From an uncultured Alphaproteobacteria bacterium (GTDB taxonomy: Bacteria; Pseudomonadota; Alphaproteobacteria; HIMB59), in assembly GCA_902588615.1 (NCBI GenBank), contig CACIPV010000002.1, forward strand, positions 1-64,000: a stretch of 64,000 nt of DNA. Direction: 5' to 3'. Numbering within the stretch: position 1 is the stretch's first letter; each line of letters opens with the position of its first letter. Below the pieces are notes generated by a model that searched no databases, was not told where the DNA came from, and saw only the letters and a list, made by a program, of their open reading frames with translations. The position numbers were made by a program, and so were the translations under genes. This document shows, piece by piece, positions 34,419 to 43,900 of this stretch.

Positions 34419-35321
34419 CTATCTATCAATACCTGCTAAAGCAGCAACTGATGAAGCATTTGACTTGTCAACAAATCCTGGACCTGATGGAATGTTTGCA
34501 CCAGGTAAAAGGCCAGCACCGTTGTTGTATAAGTGTAATACTACAACAGGCATATAACCTTGTAGACGTTGTTGTTGGTCAATTGTGAAAGCAACTTTAC
34601 CCTCATTGATTAAGTCCATAACAGGTGGGCTCAAGTCAAAACAAGAGTGGTGTACTGACATACCTAACTCATCGATAGCCTGTTGAACTCCAACACAAAC
34701 GTGCGGACCAACTGATAATACTGCATCAACATCTGGGTTTGCTTGTAAACCAGCAGCAGCTCTTGTTGGGATAGTAGCAGGATCGTTTGAGCTATCTACT
34801 AATTCAGTAGGAATAGCTTCACCGTAACCACCACATCTATCTGTCAAAGCTGTGTTGTAAGCTTCTTGAATCATGCAAAGAGCTTTTGTAGCACCTTCAG
34901 CTTTTGCTCTTGCACCAGCAGATTGACCAGCAAGGTATTCAGGCTGACCAACGTGCATTAGTGCACCAAGTGAAGCAGAAGACTCAAGACCTGAGTTCAT
35001 TGTGATGACTGGAATACCAGCAGCAACAGCGTCTTTAATTGCTTGACCTAAAGCTTCAGGATCTGGAAGTGAAACTACCATTCCATCAGGCTGAGTTGCT
35101 GCAGCAGCAGCAATTGATTTTGCCATGTCACCCATGTCACCTGAAGGGTTGAAGATATATTCAAAATCTGCACCTACGTGTCTAGCAGCATCTTCACCAC
35201 CCTTTTGCACAACAGGCCAGAAAGGGTCTTTACCCTCACCGTGTGTTACCATTACATATCTTTCAGCAAATGCAGAAAGAGATAAGAATGATACAAGAAT
35301 TGTAAGAATTATTTTTCTCAT
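34419..35321 (-). CDS. CUT2 sugar ABC transporter substrate-binding protein (transporter 2)
   Basis: A 300-residue periplasmic protein with signal peptide MRKIILTILVSFLSLSAFA and a Peripla_BP_4 body: THGEGKDPFWPVVQKGGEDAA, MVVSLPDPEALGQAIKDAVAAGIPVITMNSG, IDELGMSVHHSCFD. It has a strong AAGGAGG ribosome site. Codons are less A/T-biased than the neighbours, as expected for a highly expressed protein. First gene of the transporter 2 operon, followed by a terminator-like hairpin. Ligand unknown. Confidence 0.88.
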   Translation of the reverse strand: MRKIILTILVSFLSLSAFAERYVMVTHGEGKDPFWPVVQKGGEDAARHVGADFEYIFNPSGDMGDMAKSIAAAAATQPDGMVVSLPDPEALGQAIKDAVAAGIPVITMNSGLESSASLGALMHVGQPEYLAGQSAGARAKAEGATKALCMIQEAYNTALTDRCGGYGEAIPTELVDSSNDPATIPTRAAAGLQANPDVDAVLSVGPHVCVGVQQAIDELGMSVHHSCFDLSPPVMDLINEGKVAFTIDQQQRLQGYMPVVVLHLYNNGAGLLPGANIPSGPGFVDKSNASSVAALAGIDR

Positions 35322-35463
35322 AAATTCCTCCTTAATTATAACGAGAGCATAATATTAATTTTTTCAAGCAAATCCAAAACATTTGTTACTTAAAATCATG
35401 CAATTTGATCATTTGCGACAAAAAAAATCAGAGTAAACATCAAAAAGTTTCAATAATCAAAAA

Positions 35464-35493
35464 TTATAAGTATTTCTGGTGTTTTACTTATAA
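35464..35493 (-). terminator. Likely terminator of the fucose-isomerase-like gene
   Basis: TTATAAGTA and TACTTATAA form a perfect 9-base stem with a 12-base loop. On the minus strand the stem is followed by a T-run. It starts 24 bases after the isomerase stop. The stem is A/T-rich and therefore weak. The rest of the 195-base gap to the binding-protein gene shows no clear operator. Confidence 0.45.
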
Positions 35494-35516
35494 TAAATCA
35501 AAGCACATTAGTTAAA

Positions 35517-36920
35517 TTAACTATGAATATAAGTTTCCCAATTTAGATAATTACCACAAGCCTCATTTAATATTTCACCCGTTTTTGAAGCATTCATCAC
35601 TACATGGTGTTCATAACCGTGTCTACAAACATATTGCATTAATTTTTGAAGCTTAGGTACTTTTGCAACAGCTCTTGTACCAAAAGTGTTTAAAGGATCA
35701 TCAGTTAGCTCTCCCTCTCCAAAGTAGCATTTTATTTTACCTAAGTTATCATCAGTGGAAATCCTTCCATAAGTTAGAGGATTGGATGGAGTTCTACCTT
35801 CAAGTGCACCATGGGTTTTTTCCTCACCAAAAACACTTCCCAAAATAGGTGCTGTACTTATTTTCAAATCAGGGAGGAAACTTTTAGCCCAATTTCCACA
35901 GTGAAATAAAACACACTTTTCCTCGTCTTGGTCATAATTATTATTCCAATCAACTAAAGCACTAGGACTGCTTGAGGCTAATTGCATAGCATACATCGTT
36001 AAAGTTCCAGTGACATCTACTTCACAAGCACTTGGAAGCATATTTTCGCTCATCATACTCATTGACGTACAAACATTACATCCATAATTTTCTTGAATAC
36101 TTGTCCAACATTGAATAGCAGTAGCATCGAGTTTGTTTGTTTCAACAAAATCATTTAAAACAACATCGAGCCTCGCAAGCTGTAATAATTTTTCAGATGG
36201 GGTAGCAGTAGTATCTCCATAACCTGAAATTCTATTCATCGAGTCTTTAACTTTTTTGCTATCATCATTAAGTTCTTTAGCTTTACCAAGGACTTCTGAT
36301 AAATCGATAGTGGTGACACTAATACCATGGCGTTCTAAAATTTTTTCACTGAACCTGACTGTATTAAAAGCTTGAGGTCTTGCTCCAACAGCTCCTATTC
36401 TGACTCTCCTCATACCTTTTACTACTTTACAAATTGAAATAAATTTATTTAGCTCATGATCAAATTCATTTCCGGACAAACTTACAACATGGCTTTTTGT
36501 TAAAGAGTACTTTATTCCATATTGATAAAGATTATTACAAACAGATATTTTACCACAATAAGCATCTCTTCTATTCGAGGGTTGCATTTTATCTAAATCA
36601 TCTGGAGTTGCTTGAACGAGAACAGGCACATCTAAACCTGATAGTCTAATTGTGTCAGCTACTCCTTTTTCATCACCGAAATTAGGTAGGACCACTAATA
36701 TACCCTCTATTTCATCTTTATGGGATTTAAAAAGATCAGCACACTTTTGAGCTTCAAGAAATGTTTCCACTCCACCCAGCTTGGTGTCTGAGTCTTTTAA
36801 AATAATAGGTTTTAAACCTTTATTCTTGAAAATATTTAAAACTTCATTTCTAGCCTCAGTAATAAGATGATCTGGAAAAAAATCTCTATTACCTATTATT
36901 ATACCTAATGTTGATGACAC
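35517..36920 (-). CDS. L-fucose/L-arabinose isomerase-family protein
   Basis: A 467-residue protein following the fucose-isomerase fold order: an N-terminal Rossmann-like part (LGIIIGNRDFFPDHL), VLVQATPDDLD, a middle domain with RIGAVGARPQAFNTVRFS, and the C-terminal part with TAIQCWTSIQENYGCN, ACEVDVTGTLTMYAMQLAS (glutamate and aspartate metal ligands), LFHCGNWAKSF and YGHEH-like RHGYEHHVV. Many such proteins isomerise an aldose to a ketose. It diverges from the split transketolase and FGGY kinase, so it may supply a ketose to that kinase. True substrate unknown. Confidence 0.8.
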   Translation of the reverse strand: MSSTLGIIIGNRDFFPDHLITEARNEVLNIFKNKGLKPIILKDSDTKLGGVETFLEAQKCADLFKSHKDEIEGILVVLPNFGDEKGVADTIRLSGLDVPVLVQATPDDLDKMQPSNRRDAYCGKISVCNNLYQYGIKYSLTKSHVVSLSGNEFDHELNKFISICKVVKGMRRVRIGAVGARPQAFNTVRFSEKILERHGISVTTIDLSEVLGKAKELNDDSKKVKDSMNRISGYGDTTATPSEKLLQLARLDVVLNDFVETNKLDATAIQCWTSIQENYGCNVCTSMSMMSENMLPSACEVDVTGTLTMYAMQLASSSPSALVDWNNNYDQDEEKCVLFHCGNWAKSFLPDLKISTAPILGSVFGEEKTHGALEGRTPSNPLTYGRISTDDNLGKIKCYFGEGELTDDPLNTFGTRAVAKVPKLQKLMQYVCRHGYEHHVVMNASKTGEILNEACGNYLNWETYIHS

Positions 36921-37002
36921 GTCTTATTACCTCCTACCTTACTAAATGTAATATATAATAATTGATCAAGCCTAGAAAGGGGATATTCTTTATCTATTCG
37001 CT

Positions 37003-37830
37003 ATGAATGAGAAAAATTTAAAAAAGAAATCATTAGAGTATAGAAAGACTATTCTTGAAATAATTTTTCAATCTGGTGCAGGTCATACTGGGGGGAGTCT
37101 TTCTTGTATTGATATTTTGAATGTTCTTTACAATTCAGTTATGGACATTTCTCCCAAAAATTTTCCGAACTTGGATCGTGATCATTTTATTCAAAGTAAA
37201 GGACACTCTGTGGAAGCATTATTCACAGTATTATGTGATTGCGGTTTTTATTCAAAAAAAGATTTAAATACCTTGAATCAATTTAATTCACACTTTATTG
37301 GTCACCCTACAAAAAAGGTACCTGGGATTGAACATAATACTGGAGCCCTTGGTCACGGTCTTTCAGTCGCTGTGGGTTTAGCAATATGCAAAAAAATTGA
37401 TCAAAAAAACAATAAAGTGTTCTCTTTATTGGGAGATGGAGAGCTGTCAGAGGGTTCAGTTTGGGAGGCTTGTACTACTGCATCAAAATATAACTTAGAT
37501 AATTTAATTGTAATTGTTGATAGAAACGATTTACAAATAACTGGAAAAACTGAAGATGTAAATCCTATTGAACCAATTGATAAAAAATTTAAGTCTTTTG
37601 GTTTTGAAACTATTTCTACTAATGGAAATAATATTTCTGATCTTTTATATGTATTTCAGCATGTCCCCGTTAAGGAAAATAAGCCAACTGTAATAATTGC
37701 AAAAACAACTAAAGGATCGGGTGTAAGTTTTATTGAAAATCAGATTAACTGGCACCACAAAGTACCGAGTAAGGATGAATATGAAAGCGCTATCTCAGAG
37801 TTAAATGAGAAACTAAATTCTTATGAATAA
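37003..37830 (+). CDS. Transketolase, N-terminal (TPP-binding) subunit
   Basis: A 275-residue half-transketolase. It has GHTGGSLSCIDILNVLY, the SKGHSVEALF substrate/TPP histidine, NTGALGHGLSVAVGLA, and the TPP/Mg motif GDGELSEGSVWEAC ending in DRN. The C-terminal half is encoded by the next gene, which overlaps by eight bases. Split transketolases of this size occur in dedicated sugar pathways such as D-apulose-4-phosphate transketolase and the sulfoquinovose transketolase route as well as in generic metabolism. First gene of the plus-strand block. Confidence 0.9.
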   Translation: MNEKNLKKKSLEYRKTILEIIFQSGAGHTGGSLSCIDILNVLYNSVMDISPKNFPNLDRDHFIQSKGHSVEALFTVLCDCGFYSKKDLNTLNQFNSHFIGHPTKKVPGIEHNTGALGHGLSVAVGLAICKKIDQKNNKVFSLLGDGELSEGSVWEACTTASKYNLDNLIVIVDRNDLQITGKTEDVNPIEPIDKKFKSFGFETISTNGNNISDLLYVFQHVPVKENKPTVIIAKTTKGSGVSFIENQINWHHKVPSKDEYESAISELNEKLNSYE

Positions 37831-38764
37831 AATTGGTAAACCAAATCTTGAGGTCTTTTCTGAGACACTACTTAAAGAGGCAAGGAAAAATAAAAATATT
37901 ATAGTTGTTACTAGTGACTCAAGAGGATCAGGTAAATTGGTTCCTTTTGGTAAAGAATTGCCTAATCAAATCATTGAAGTTGGCATTGCTGAACAAAATT
38001 TGGTTGGAGTTTCATCAGGATTGGCTGCGGGGGGAAAGATTGTATTTGGAGTATCACCTGCAAGTTTTCTAACTGCTAGGGCTTTAGAGCAAATAAAAAA
38101 TGATGTTGCTTACTCTGACCTAAATGTTTCGTTAATAGGTATTAGTGCAGGAATAAGTTATGGACAGCTAGGATCTACGCATCACTCCATCCATGACTTT
38201 GCTACTTTAAGAGCAATAAATAACATGACAATAGTTGCACCTGCGGATAACTTTGAGGCAGCCGAAGTTATAAAACAAGCTATTTCATATAATCATCCCC
38301 TATACATTAGGTATGGGAAAAAACCAATGATGGATATTCATCCTCTAGGCACAAAATTTAAAATTGGAAAATCTATTGTGGTAAAAAAAGGAGAGGATTT
38401 AACAATTGTAGCAACTGGTGAAACTTTGCAACGAGCATACTTGGCTAGTGAAATTTTAAAAAAAAGTAATATTCATTGTTCAATTATCAGTATGCATACA
38501 ATAAAGCCCTTTGATAAAGAGACATTTATAGAATTTTCTCAAAACTCTAAAGCAATTTTAACAGTCGAAGAACATAGTATATTTGGAGGACTTGGTGAAT
38601 GTTGTGCGAGCCTAATTGCTCAAAACAATATAAATGTAAAACTCAAAATACTTGGAATACCTGATGAATATATGATTAATGGATCTCAAGCTGATGTATT
38701 AGATCATTATGATATGAGTCCAGAAAAGATAGCTGAAATATCAAAAGACTTACTTAACAAATGA
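37823..38764 (+). CDS. Transketolase, C-terminal (pyrimidine-binding) subunit
   Basis: A 313-residue second half of transketolase: VVTSDSRGSGK, EVGIAEQNLVGVSSGLAAGGK with the catalytic glutamate, GISYGQLGSTHHSIHDFATLRAI (kept under the family alignment as STHHSIHD), VAPADNFEAAEV and a C-terminal VEEHSIFGGLGE. It overlaps the kinase gene by four bases (ATGA). Together with the upstream subunit it should transfer two-carbon or three-carbon ketol units between sugar phosphates. Confidence 0.9.
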   Translation: MNKIGKPNLEVFSETLLKEARKNKNIIVVTSDSRGSGKLVPFGKELPNQIIEVGIAEQNLVGVSSGLAAGGKIVFGVSPASFLTARALEQIKNDVAYSDLNVSLIGISAGISYGQLGSTHHSIHDFATLRAINNMTIVAPADNFEAAEVIKQAISYNHPLYIRYGKKPMMDIHPLGTKFKIGKSIVVKKGEDLTIVATGETLQRAYLASEILKKSNIHCSIISMHTIKPFDKETFIEFSQNSKAILTVEEHSIFGGLGECCASLIAQNNINVKLKILGIPDEYMINGSQADVLDHYDMSPEKIAEISKDLLNK

Positions 38765-40236
38765 GTTATATAACTATTGACTCAAGTACGTCATCTACAA
38801 CAGTTATTGTTTTTAATGAAAAATTAGAGATCGTAAAAAGATTTCAAAAGGGACACCGGCAAATAATTACAGATGAAGGTTATATTGAACACGATTTAGA
38901 AGAAATTTATCAAAACTTATTAGAGTTAGTTAAAAAGGCATCAGAAATTATGTCAAATCCTAAATTCATCAGTCTAACTAACCAAAGAGAAACATTTACA
39001 CTTTTTAATAAAAAAGATGGAAAACCAATACATAATGCAGTTGTTTGGCAGTGCACTAGAGGTCAAAAAATTTGTGAGGATATTCTAAACGATAAGTCAA
39101 AAAATAATGAAATTATTGATAAAACTGGTCTTAAACCAAATACTTTTTTTTCTGGCAGTAAATTAAAATGGGTTTATGAGAACAAATCAGAAGTTAAATC
39201 GAAAATAGACAATGGGGATATCTTATTTGGAACAATCGAAACATATCTCATCTATAGACTTACAAACCTAAATTCTTATGTGACTGATACTACAAATGCA
39301 TCAAGAACCTTATTATTTAATTGTTTAGAAAATTCGTGGGATCAAAATTTATTAAATATTTTTAATTGCAATAATTTGAAACTTCCAAAAATACTCAATA
39401 GTTCAAATATTTTTGGAGAGAGTGATTTTAATAAAGCATTTAAAAAGTTAATACCTATAATTGGAGTTGCTGGTGATGCGCAAGCTTCATTTTTTGCAAA
39501 TTTTTGTTTTGATAAAGGTGATACTAAAATCACGACAGGAACTGGTTTTAACATTCAAACAAACATTGGCAATGAGATGATTATCGATGAAAATTCACTA
39601 ACCTCCCTGGCTTTCACAAGTGATAAACAGAATATCTATGCATTAGAGTGCCTAAACTCATTCGCTGGAGGAACGATTACATGGCTTAAAAACAATTTAA
39701 AATTAATTGATAAGCCTGAGGATAGTGAAGTCTTATCAAAAAAAGAAAAAGATAATAATGGAGTCTATCTAATACCTGCCTTTTCAGGGCTAGGTCCTCC
39801 ATTTTGGATATCAGACGCTAGGGCTGCATTCTTTGGAATAAGTGCATCTACAAATACCAATCATTTGGTCAGAGCTGGATTAGAGTCTGTTGCTTATCAA
39901 GTGGTGGTGTATTTAGAGTTTATGAAAAAATCAAGAAATCTTGATTTAAAAAATTTGTCCATTGATGGCGGTATGATAAAAAATAAGTTTTTCCTTCAAA
40001 TTATTAGTAACCTTTTAGAAATTGAGTTAAATATCCCTGAAATGGAGGATATGTCATCGTATGGTGCGTTACTTTTTGGAATGCAGTATTATCATAATTT
40101 AAAAAATACCACTGGTTTAAACGATTTTAAGGTGAAAGACTCTAAAATTATTCCTAATAACGATGACTCTATAAGAAATTCTTTTAGTTCATGGAAAGAA
40201 ATAGTTGATAAACATTTCGTGAAAAATCAAGACTAA
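38761..40236 (+). CDS. FGGY-family carbohydrate kinase (glycerol-kinase-like)
   Basis: A 491-residue kinase with both FGGY halves: TIDSSTSSTTVIVF phosphate loop, LTNQRETF and WQCTRG as in glycerol kinase, VAGDAQASFFA, TKITTGTGFNIQTNIG, and the C-terminal LSIDGGMIKNKFFLQIISNLL. The catalytic aspartate lies in GVAGDAQAS. Coupling to a split transketolase and a sugar transporter argues for a ketose (for example an apulose- or tetrulose/pentulose-like sugar) rather than glycerol. Substrate not proven. Confidence 0.82.
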   Translation: MSYITIDSSTSSTTVIVFNEKLEIVKRFQKGHRQIITDEGYIEHDLEEIYQNLLELVKKASEIMSNPKFISLTNQRETFTLFNKKDGKPIHNAVVWQCTRGQKICEDILNDKSKNNEIIDKTGLKPNTFFSGSKLKWVYENKSEVKSKIDNGDILFGTIETYLIYRLTNLNSYVTDTTNASRTLLFNCLENSWDQNLLNIFNCNNLKLPKILNSSNIFGESDFNKAFKKLIPIIGVAGDAQASFFANFCFDKGDTKITTGTGFNIQTNIGNEMIIDENSLTSLAFTSDKQNIYALECLNSFAGGTITWLKNNLKLIDKPEDSEVLSKKEKDNNGVYLIPAFSGLGPPFWISDARAAFFGISASTNTNHLVRAGLESVAYQVVVYLEFMKKSRNLDLKNLSIDGGMIKNKFFLQIISNLLEIELNIPEMEDMSSYGALLFGMQYYHNLKNTTGLNDFKVKDSKIIPNNDDSIRNSFSSWKEIVDKHFVKNQD

Positions 40237-40259
40237 AAAATTAAAATTTAGCTAGCATG

Positions 40260-40288
40260 TTGACATGACAATAAGATATTGTGAATAT
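40260..40288 (+). promoter_or_regulatory. Putative promoter of the frcB-like gene
   Basis: A consensus TTGACA (40260-40265) is followed 17 bases later by a weak GAATAT. The frcB-like ATG is at 40313 behind a strong AGGAGG. This suggests an internal promoter raising binding-protein expression. The -10 match is poor. Confidence 0.35.
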
Positions 40289-40312
40289 GACTATATATAG
40301 GAGGAAATAACT

Positions 40313-41347
40313 ATGAGAAAATTATCTCTAGTTCTAGCTTCACTTATGGCTGTTGCTTTTACTTTTGCTACTATGCCAGCAAAAGCAGGAAGCCACGCTG
40401 TTGAAGCTTGCTTAATTACAAAAACAGACATCAATCCTTTCTTCGTTAAAATGAAAGAAGGAGCAGAAGCGAGAGCTAATGAATTAGGTGTCAAATTATC
40501 ATTCTTTGCGGGTAAAGTTGATGGTGACCATGAGACTCAAGTAAGAGCTATTGAGACTTGTATTGCTTCAGGTGCAAAAGGTATTTTAATTGCTGCATCT
40601 GACACAAAAGCTATTGTTACTCCATTAAAAAATGCTCAAGACAATGGTTTACTAGTCATTGCTCTTGACACACCACTAGAGCCAATTACAGCTGCAGACT
40701 CTACTTTTGCAACTGATAACTTCAAGGCAGGTGAGTTAGGTGGAGCTTGGGTTGCTGCAAAGTTAGGAGCAGATGCTGCTAATGCCAAAATTGCAATGTT
40801 AGACCTTAACGAGAGTCAACCTTCTGTTGGTGTTCTTAGAGATCAAGGTTTCTTATCTGGATTTGGAATCGATGTAAAAGATGTTTCCAGATGGGGAGAT
40901 GAGGATGATCCAAGAATTATCTGTAATGAAGTTACAAACGGTAACGAAGAAGGTGGAAGAACTGCAATGGAAAAATGTCTACAAAAAGATCCAGACATAA
41001 ACGTTGTATACACTATTAATGAACCAGCAGCTGTTGGTGCTTATGAGGCATTAAAAGCAGTTGGAAAAGATGATGGTAGCGTTCTTATTGCTTCAGTTGA
41101 CGGAGGTTGCCCAGGTGTGGCCGACGTTGAAAGAGGAATTATAGGTGCTACATCTCAGCAATACCCATTGTTAATGGCTTCACTTGGTGTTGAGGCGATT
41201 AAAGCTTGGGCTGAAGATGGTTCAAAGCCTGAAAATACTCCAGGTCTTGACTTCTTTAACACTGGTGTGAACTTAGTTACAGATGATGCTGCTAGCGGAG
41301 TTCCATCAATTAGTGTCAAAGAAGGCATGGATAGATGTTGGGGTTAA
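40313..41347 (+). CDS. frcB: CUT2 ABC transporter substrate-binding protein, fructose (FrcB)-like (transporter 3)
   Basis: A 344-residue periplasmic protein. Signal peptide [25 protein letters not shown], then [78 protein letters not shown]: this matches the FrcB fructose/ribose/mannose binder as I know it. Strong AGGAGG site. Followed by a perfect 11-base stem-loop and FrcC- and FrcA-like genes. The real ligand may be another sugar matched to the kinase/transketolase genes just upstream. Confidence 0.85.
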   Translation: MRKLSLVLASLMAVAFTFATMPAKAGSHAVEACLITKTDINPFFVKMKEGAEARANELGVKLSFFAGKVDGDHETQVRAIETCIASGAKGILIAASDTKAIVTPLKNAQDNGLLVIALDTPLEPITAADSTFATDNFKAGELGGAWVAAKLGADAANAKIAMLDLNESQPSVGVLRDQGFLSGFGIDVKDVSRWGDEDDPRIICNEVTNGNEEGGRTAMEKCLQKDPDINVVYTINEPAAVGAYEALKAVGKDDGSVLIASVDGGCPGVADVERGIIGATSQQYPLLMASLGVEAIKAWAEDGSKPENTPGLDFFNTGVNLVTDDAASGVPSISVKEGMDRCWG

Positions 41348-41363
41348 TCCAATAATTTTATTA

Positions 41364-41389
41364 TTCAGGGCAGATTATTCTGCCCTGAA
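41364..41389 (+). other. Strong stem-loop between frcB-like and frcC-like genes
   Basis: TTCAGGGCAGA and TCTGCCCTGAA pair perfectly over 11 bases around a TTAT loop. The T-run comes only about ten bases later, so it may be a partial terminator or mRNA stabiliser that separates binding-protein and membrane-protein expression. Confidence 0.7.
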
Positions 41390-41406
41390 GTTATGATATT
41401 TTTTAA

Positions 41407-42501
41407 ATGAATAAAGTTTCTGATGACATTTCTAAAGATCTAAAAGATCAACCTAAATTCACAACTGATATAGGTGAAAAAGATCAAGATCATCACTCTT
41501 TTGATTTAGGTGAACAAACTACACTAAAAAAAATTCAACATTTTCTTCACGGTAATCCAACAATAGTTCCTGTTATTATTTTAATATTAAGCGTTATTGC
41601 ATTCGGCTTCATCGCTGGAGGAAAATTTTTCTCTGCTTTTAATTTATCTCTGATTGTACAACAAGTTACAATTGTCGGTATTCTTGCAGCTGCTCAAACT
41701 TTAATAATATTAACTGCTGGAATTGATTTAAGTGTTGCTGCAATGATGGTTTTAGCATCAGTATTTATGGGTAAGCTTTCTGTTGAAATGGGAGTTCCGA
41801 CCCTCCCAGCAATAGCGGTAGGGTTTATCTCTGGTATTGCAACAGGTGCTTTCAATGGGTTACTGGTAACCCGCTTAAGATTGCCTCCGTTTATAGTTAC
41901 TTTAGGAACTTGGAATATATTTTTTGCACTAGTAATATTCTTTACTGGATCTCAATCTATTAGAAGCTCCGATATTGAAATAAATGCTCCTCTTCTGCAC
42001 TTTTGGGGTGAGAGAATAAATCTTGGGGGTTTTGTATTCACTTACGGTGCGTTCCTCATGATTGGTATTTTTGTTTTTCTCTGGTTTTTACTCAATAAAA
42101 CTGCTTGGGGGAGGCATGTTTACGCAATTGGCGATGATAAGGAGGCTGCTGAGTTATCAGGTATTAGAACTGATAGGATGTTAGTATCAATTTATGCTGT
42201 TGCTGGTCTTGTTGTTGCTATTGGAGCATGGGTTTCCATAGGTAGAGTTGGTTCAGTGTCTCCAACATCTTTTTATGAGGGTAACTTAGACTCCATCACA
42301 GCTGTTGTGATAGGTGGAACATCTCTTTTTGGTGGAAGGGGCACTATAATTGGATCTTTATTTGGAGCTTTGATTGTGGGTGTATTTAGCTCAGGTCTGT
42401 CCATAGCAGGTCTTGATGTATTGTGGCAAAGATTTGCTTTAGGTTGTCTTATTATAGTAGCTGTTGGAATAGATCAATGGATAAGAAAGGTCTCAGCATA
42501 A
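41407..42501 (+). CDS. frcC: CUT2 ABC transporter permease, FrcC-like (transporter 3)
   Basis: A 364-residue permease with about 50 polar residues before the first membrane helix. Family motifs: TAGIDLSVAAMMVLAS, RLPPFIVTLGTWNIFFAL, GRHVYAIGDDKEAAELSGI and VIGGTSLFGGRGTIIGS. The long N-terminal cytoplasmic stretch and the LPPFIVTLGTWNI segment resemble FrcC. Its stop overlaps the ATPase ATG (TAATG). Forms a homodimeric channel, as only one permease gene is present. Confidence 0.88.
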   Translation: MNKVSDDISKDLKDQPKFTTDIGEKDQDHHSFDLGEQTTLKKIQHFLHGNPTIVPVIILILSVIAFGFIAGGKFFSAFNLSLIVQQVTIVGILAAAQTLIILTAGIDLSVAAMMVLASVFMGKLSVEMGVPTLPAIAVGFISGIATGAFNGLLVTRLRLPPFIVTLGTWNIFFALVIFFTGSQSIRSSDIEINAPLLHFWGERINLGGFVFTYGAFLMIGIFVFLWFLLNKTAWGRHVYAIGDDKEAAELSGIRTDRMLVSIYAVAGLVVAIGAWVSIGRVGSVSPTSFYEGNLDSITAVVIGGTSLFGGRGTIIGSLFGALIVGVFSSGLSIAGLDVLWQRFALGCLIIVAVGIDQWIRKVSA

Positions 42502-43265
42502 TGCAGCCAGTGCTAGTAGCAAATAAGTTGTCAAAAAAATACGGTAAAGTTGTTGCACTCGATAGTGCTGATTTAGAGCTTTATCCAGGTGAGGTTTTGG
42601 GAGTAATTGGAGACAATGGTGCTGGAAAATCTACACTAATTAAGGTGTTATGTGGTGCTGTTATACCTGATAGTGGTGAAATATTGCTTGATGGAAATAA
42701 AGTTACTTTTACATCACCCATAGAAGCAAGAAAATTAGGTATCGAAACTGTTTATCAGAACCTTGCACTTTCACCTGCTTTATCAATCACTGATAATATG
42801 TTTTTAGGAAGAGAAATTAGACAAAAAGGCTTTATGGGTAGTTTTTTAAAATTTTTAGATAAAAAAGCAATGGCAGATGAAGCTAGAAAACGACTATCTG
42901 ATCTGGGTCTATTAACTATACAAAATATAAATCAATTAGTTGAAACATTGTCTGGAGGTCAACGGCAAGGTGTTGCGGTTGCAAGGGCAACATCATTTGG
43001 AACTAAAGTCGTTATTATGGATGAGCCTACTGCCGCTCTAGGTGTCAAAGAAAGTAGAAGAGTTTTAGAATTAATCGGTGAGGTGAGGTCTAGAGGAATT
43101 CCCATCATATTAATTTCTCATAACATGCCTCATGTGTTTGAAGTAGCTGATAGAATACATATTCATAGACTTGGAACCCGATTATGTGTAATTGACCCAA
43201 AGAAACATGAAATGTCTGATGCTGTCGCATATATGACAGGTGCTAAGCAACCACCTCAAGATTAG
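42501..43265 (+). CDS. frcA: CUT2 ABC transporter ATP-binding protein, FrcA-like (transporter 3)
   Basis: I set the start at ATG 42501, overlapping the permease stop; the frame is open further upstream but that part lies inside the permease gene. The 254-residue product has GDNGAGKSTLIK, YQNLAL, LSGGQRQGVAVAR, VVIMDEPTAALG and the ISHNM H-loop. Single-domain ATPase of the FrcA type. It ends in a four-base overlap with the convergent FrcK-like gene. Confidence 0.88.
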   Translation: MQPVLVANKLSKKYGKVVALDSADLELYPGEVLGVIGDNGAGKSTLIKVLCGAVIPDSGEILLDGNKVTFTSPIEARKLGIETVYQNLALSPALSITDNMFLGREIRQKGFMGSFLKFLDKKAMADEARKRLSDLGLLTIQNINQLVETLSGGQRQGVAVARATSFGTKVVIMDEPTAALGVKESRRVLELIGEVRSRGIPIILISHNMPHVFEVADRIHIHRLGTRLCVIDPKKHEMSDAVAYMTGAKQPPQD

Positions 43266-43900
43266 TTTATTAAATTAAATTCAGCAGAAATACTTTTACT
43301 AATAACATTTAATCCATTTGGAAGATCATTTTTATAAACTTTATTTTTAATTTGATCATTAGATAGCCCATAACTCTCCCATCTTTCAATTAATCTTTTT
43401 TCTAAAATATCTTTATTACAATCAATCATTATAGTTGTGTCAAAAAAATTATGAATTTTTCTCCATGGTTCTTGATCAAGCAATAAATAATTACCCTCTA
43501 CTATTATAATTTTTGTATTCTCAGATATGACTAATGCAGATGATCTTGATAGTTCTAATGATCTATCGAAGATAGGAACAATTACTTCACCCTCATTTTT
43601 TAATCTTAATAAACAATTTAATAAACTTAGTACATCAAATGTTTCTGGTGCCCCTTTTCTCTCAATCAATTTTTTTTTCTCAAGAATATTATTATCTAGA
43701 TGGAAACCATCCATTTGAAGAACACTTGATTTGTGGTTTTTAGATATTAGTTCAGACTTTAATTTTTCAGATATTGTGCTTTTTCCAGATGCTGGCGCTC
43801 CTGCAATTGCAATAAAATAACGACTTTGATTAATTTTAATAACATTTTCTAGTATTTTGTTTACTAATTCAGGGAATTCTATTCTTTGGTTACTAGACAT
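43262..43900 (-). CDS. frcK: FrcK-like nucleoside-triphosphate-dependent kinase
   Basis: A 212-residue P-loop protein of the uridine/pantothenate-kinase-like group: Walker A GAPASGKST near residue 33-41, the QMDGFHLDN segment, RKGAPETFDV, VPIFDRSLE and VEGNYLLLDQEPW. This is the pattern of YggC/FrcK proteins. frcK accompanies frcBCA in rhizobia, and here it faces the frcBCA-like genes. It overlaps the upstream xylulokinase-like gene by eight bases. Probably phosphorylates a sugar or nucleoside; the true substrate is not settled. Confidence 0.75.
   Translation of the reverse strand: MSSNQRIEFPELVNKILENVIKINQSRYFIAIAGAPASGKSTISEKLKSELISKNHKSSVLQMDGFHLDNNILEKKKLIERKGAPETFDVLSLLNCLLRLKNEGEVIVPIFDRSLELSRSSALVISENTKIIIVEGNYLLLDQEPWRKIHNFFDTTIMIDCNKDILEKRLIERWESYGLSNDQIKNKVYKNDLPNGLNVISKSISAEFNLIN

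Noticed and set aside
42423-42500. Earlier start of the frcA-like gene
   Set aside because: Extra residues are translated from the permease gene in another frame; the ABC fold starts after ATG 42501.
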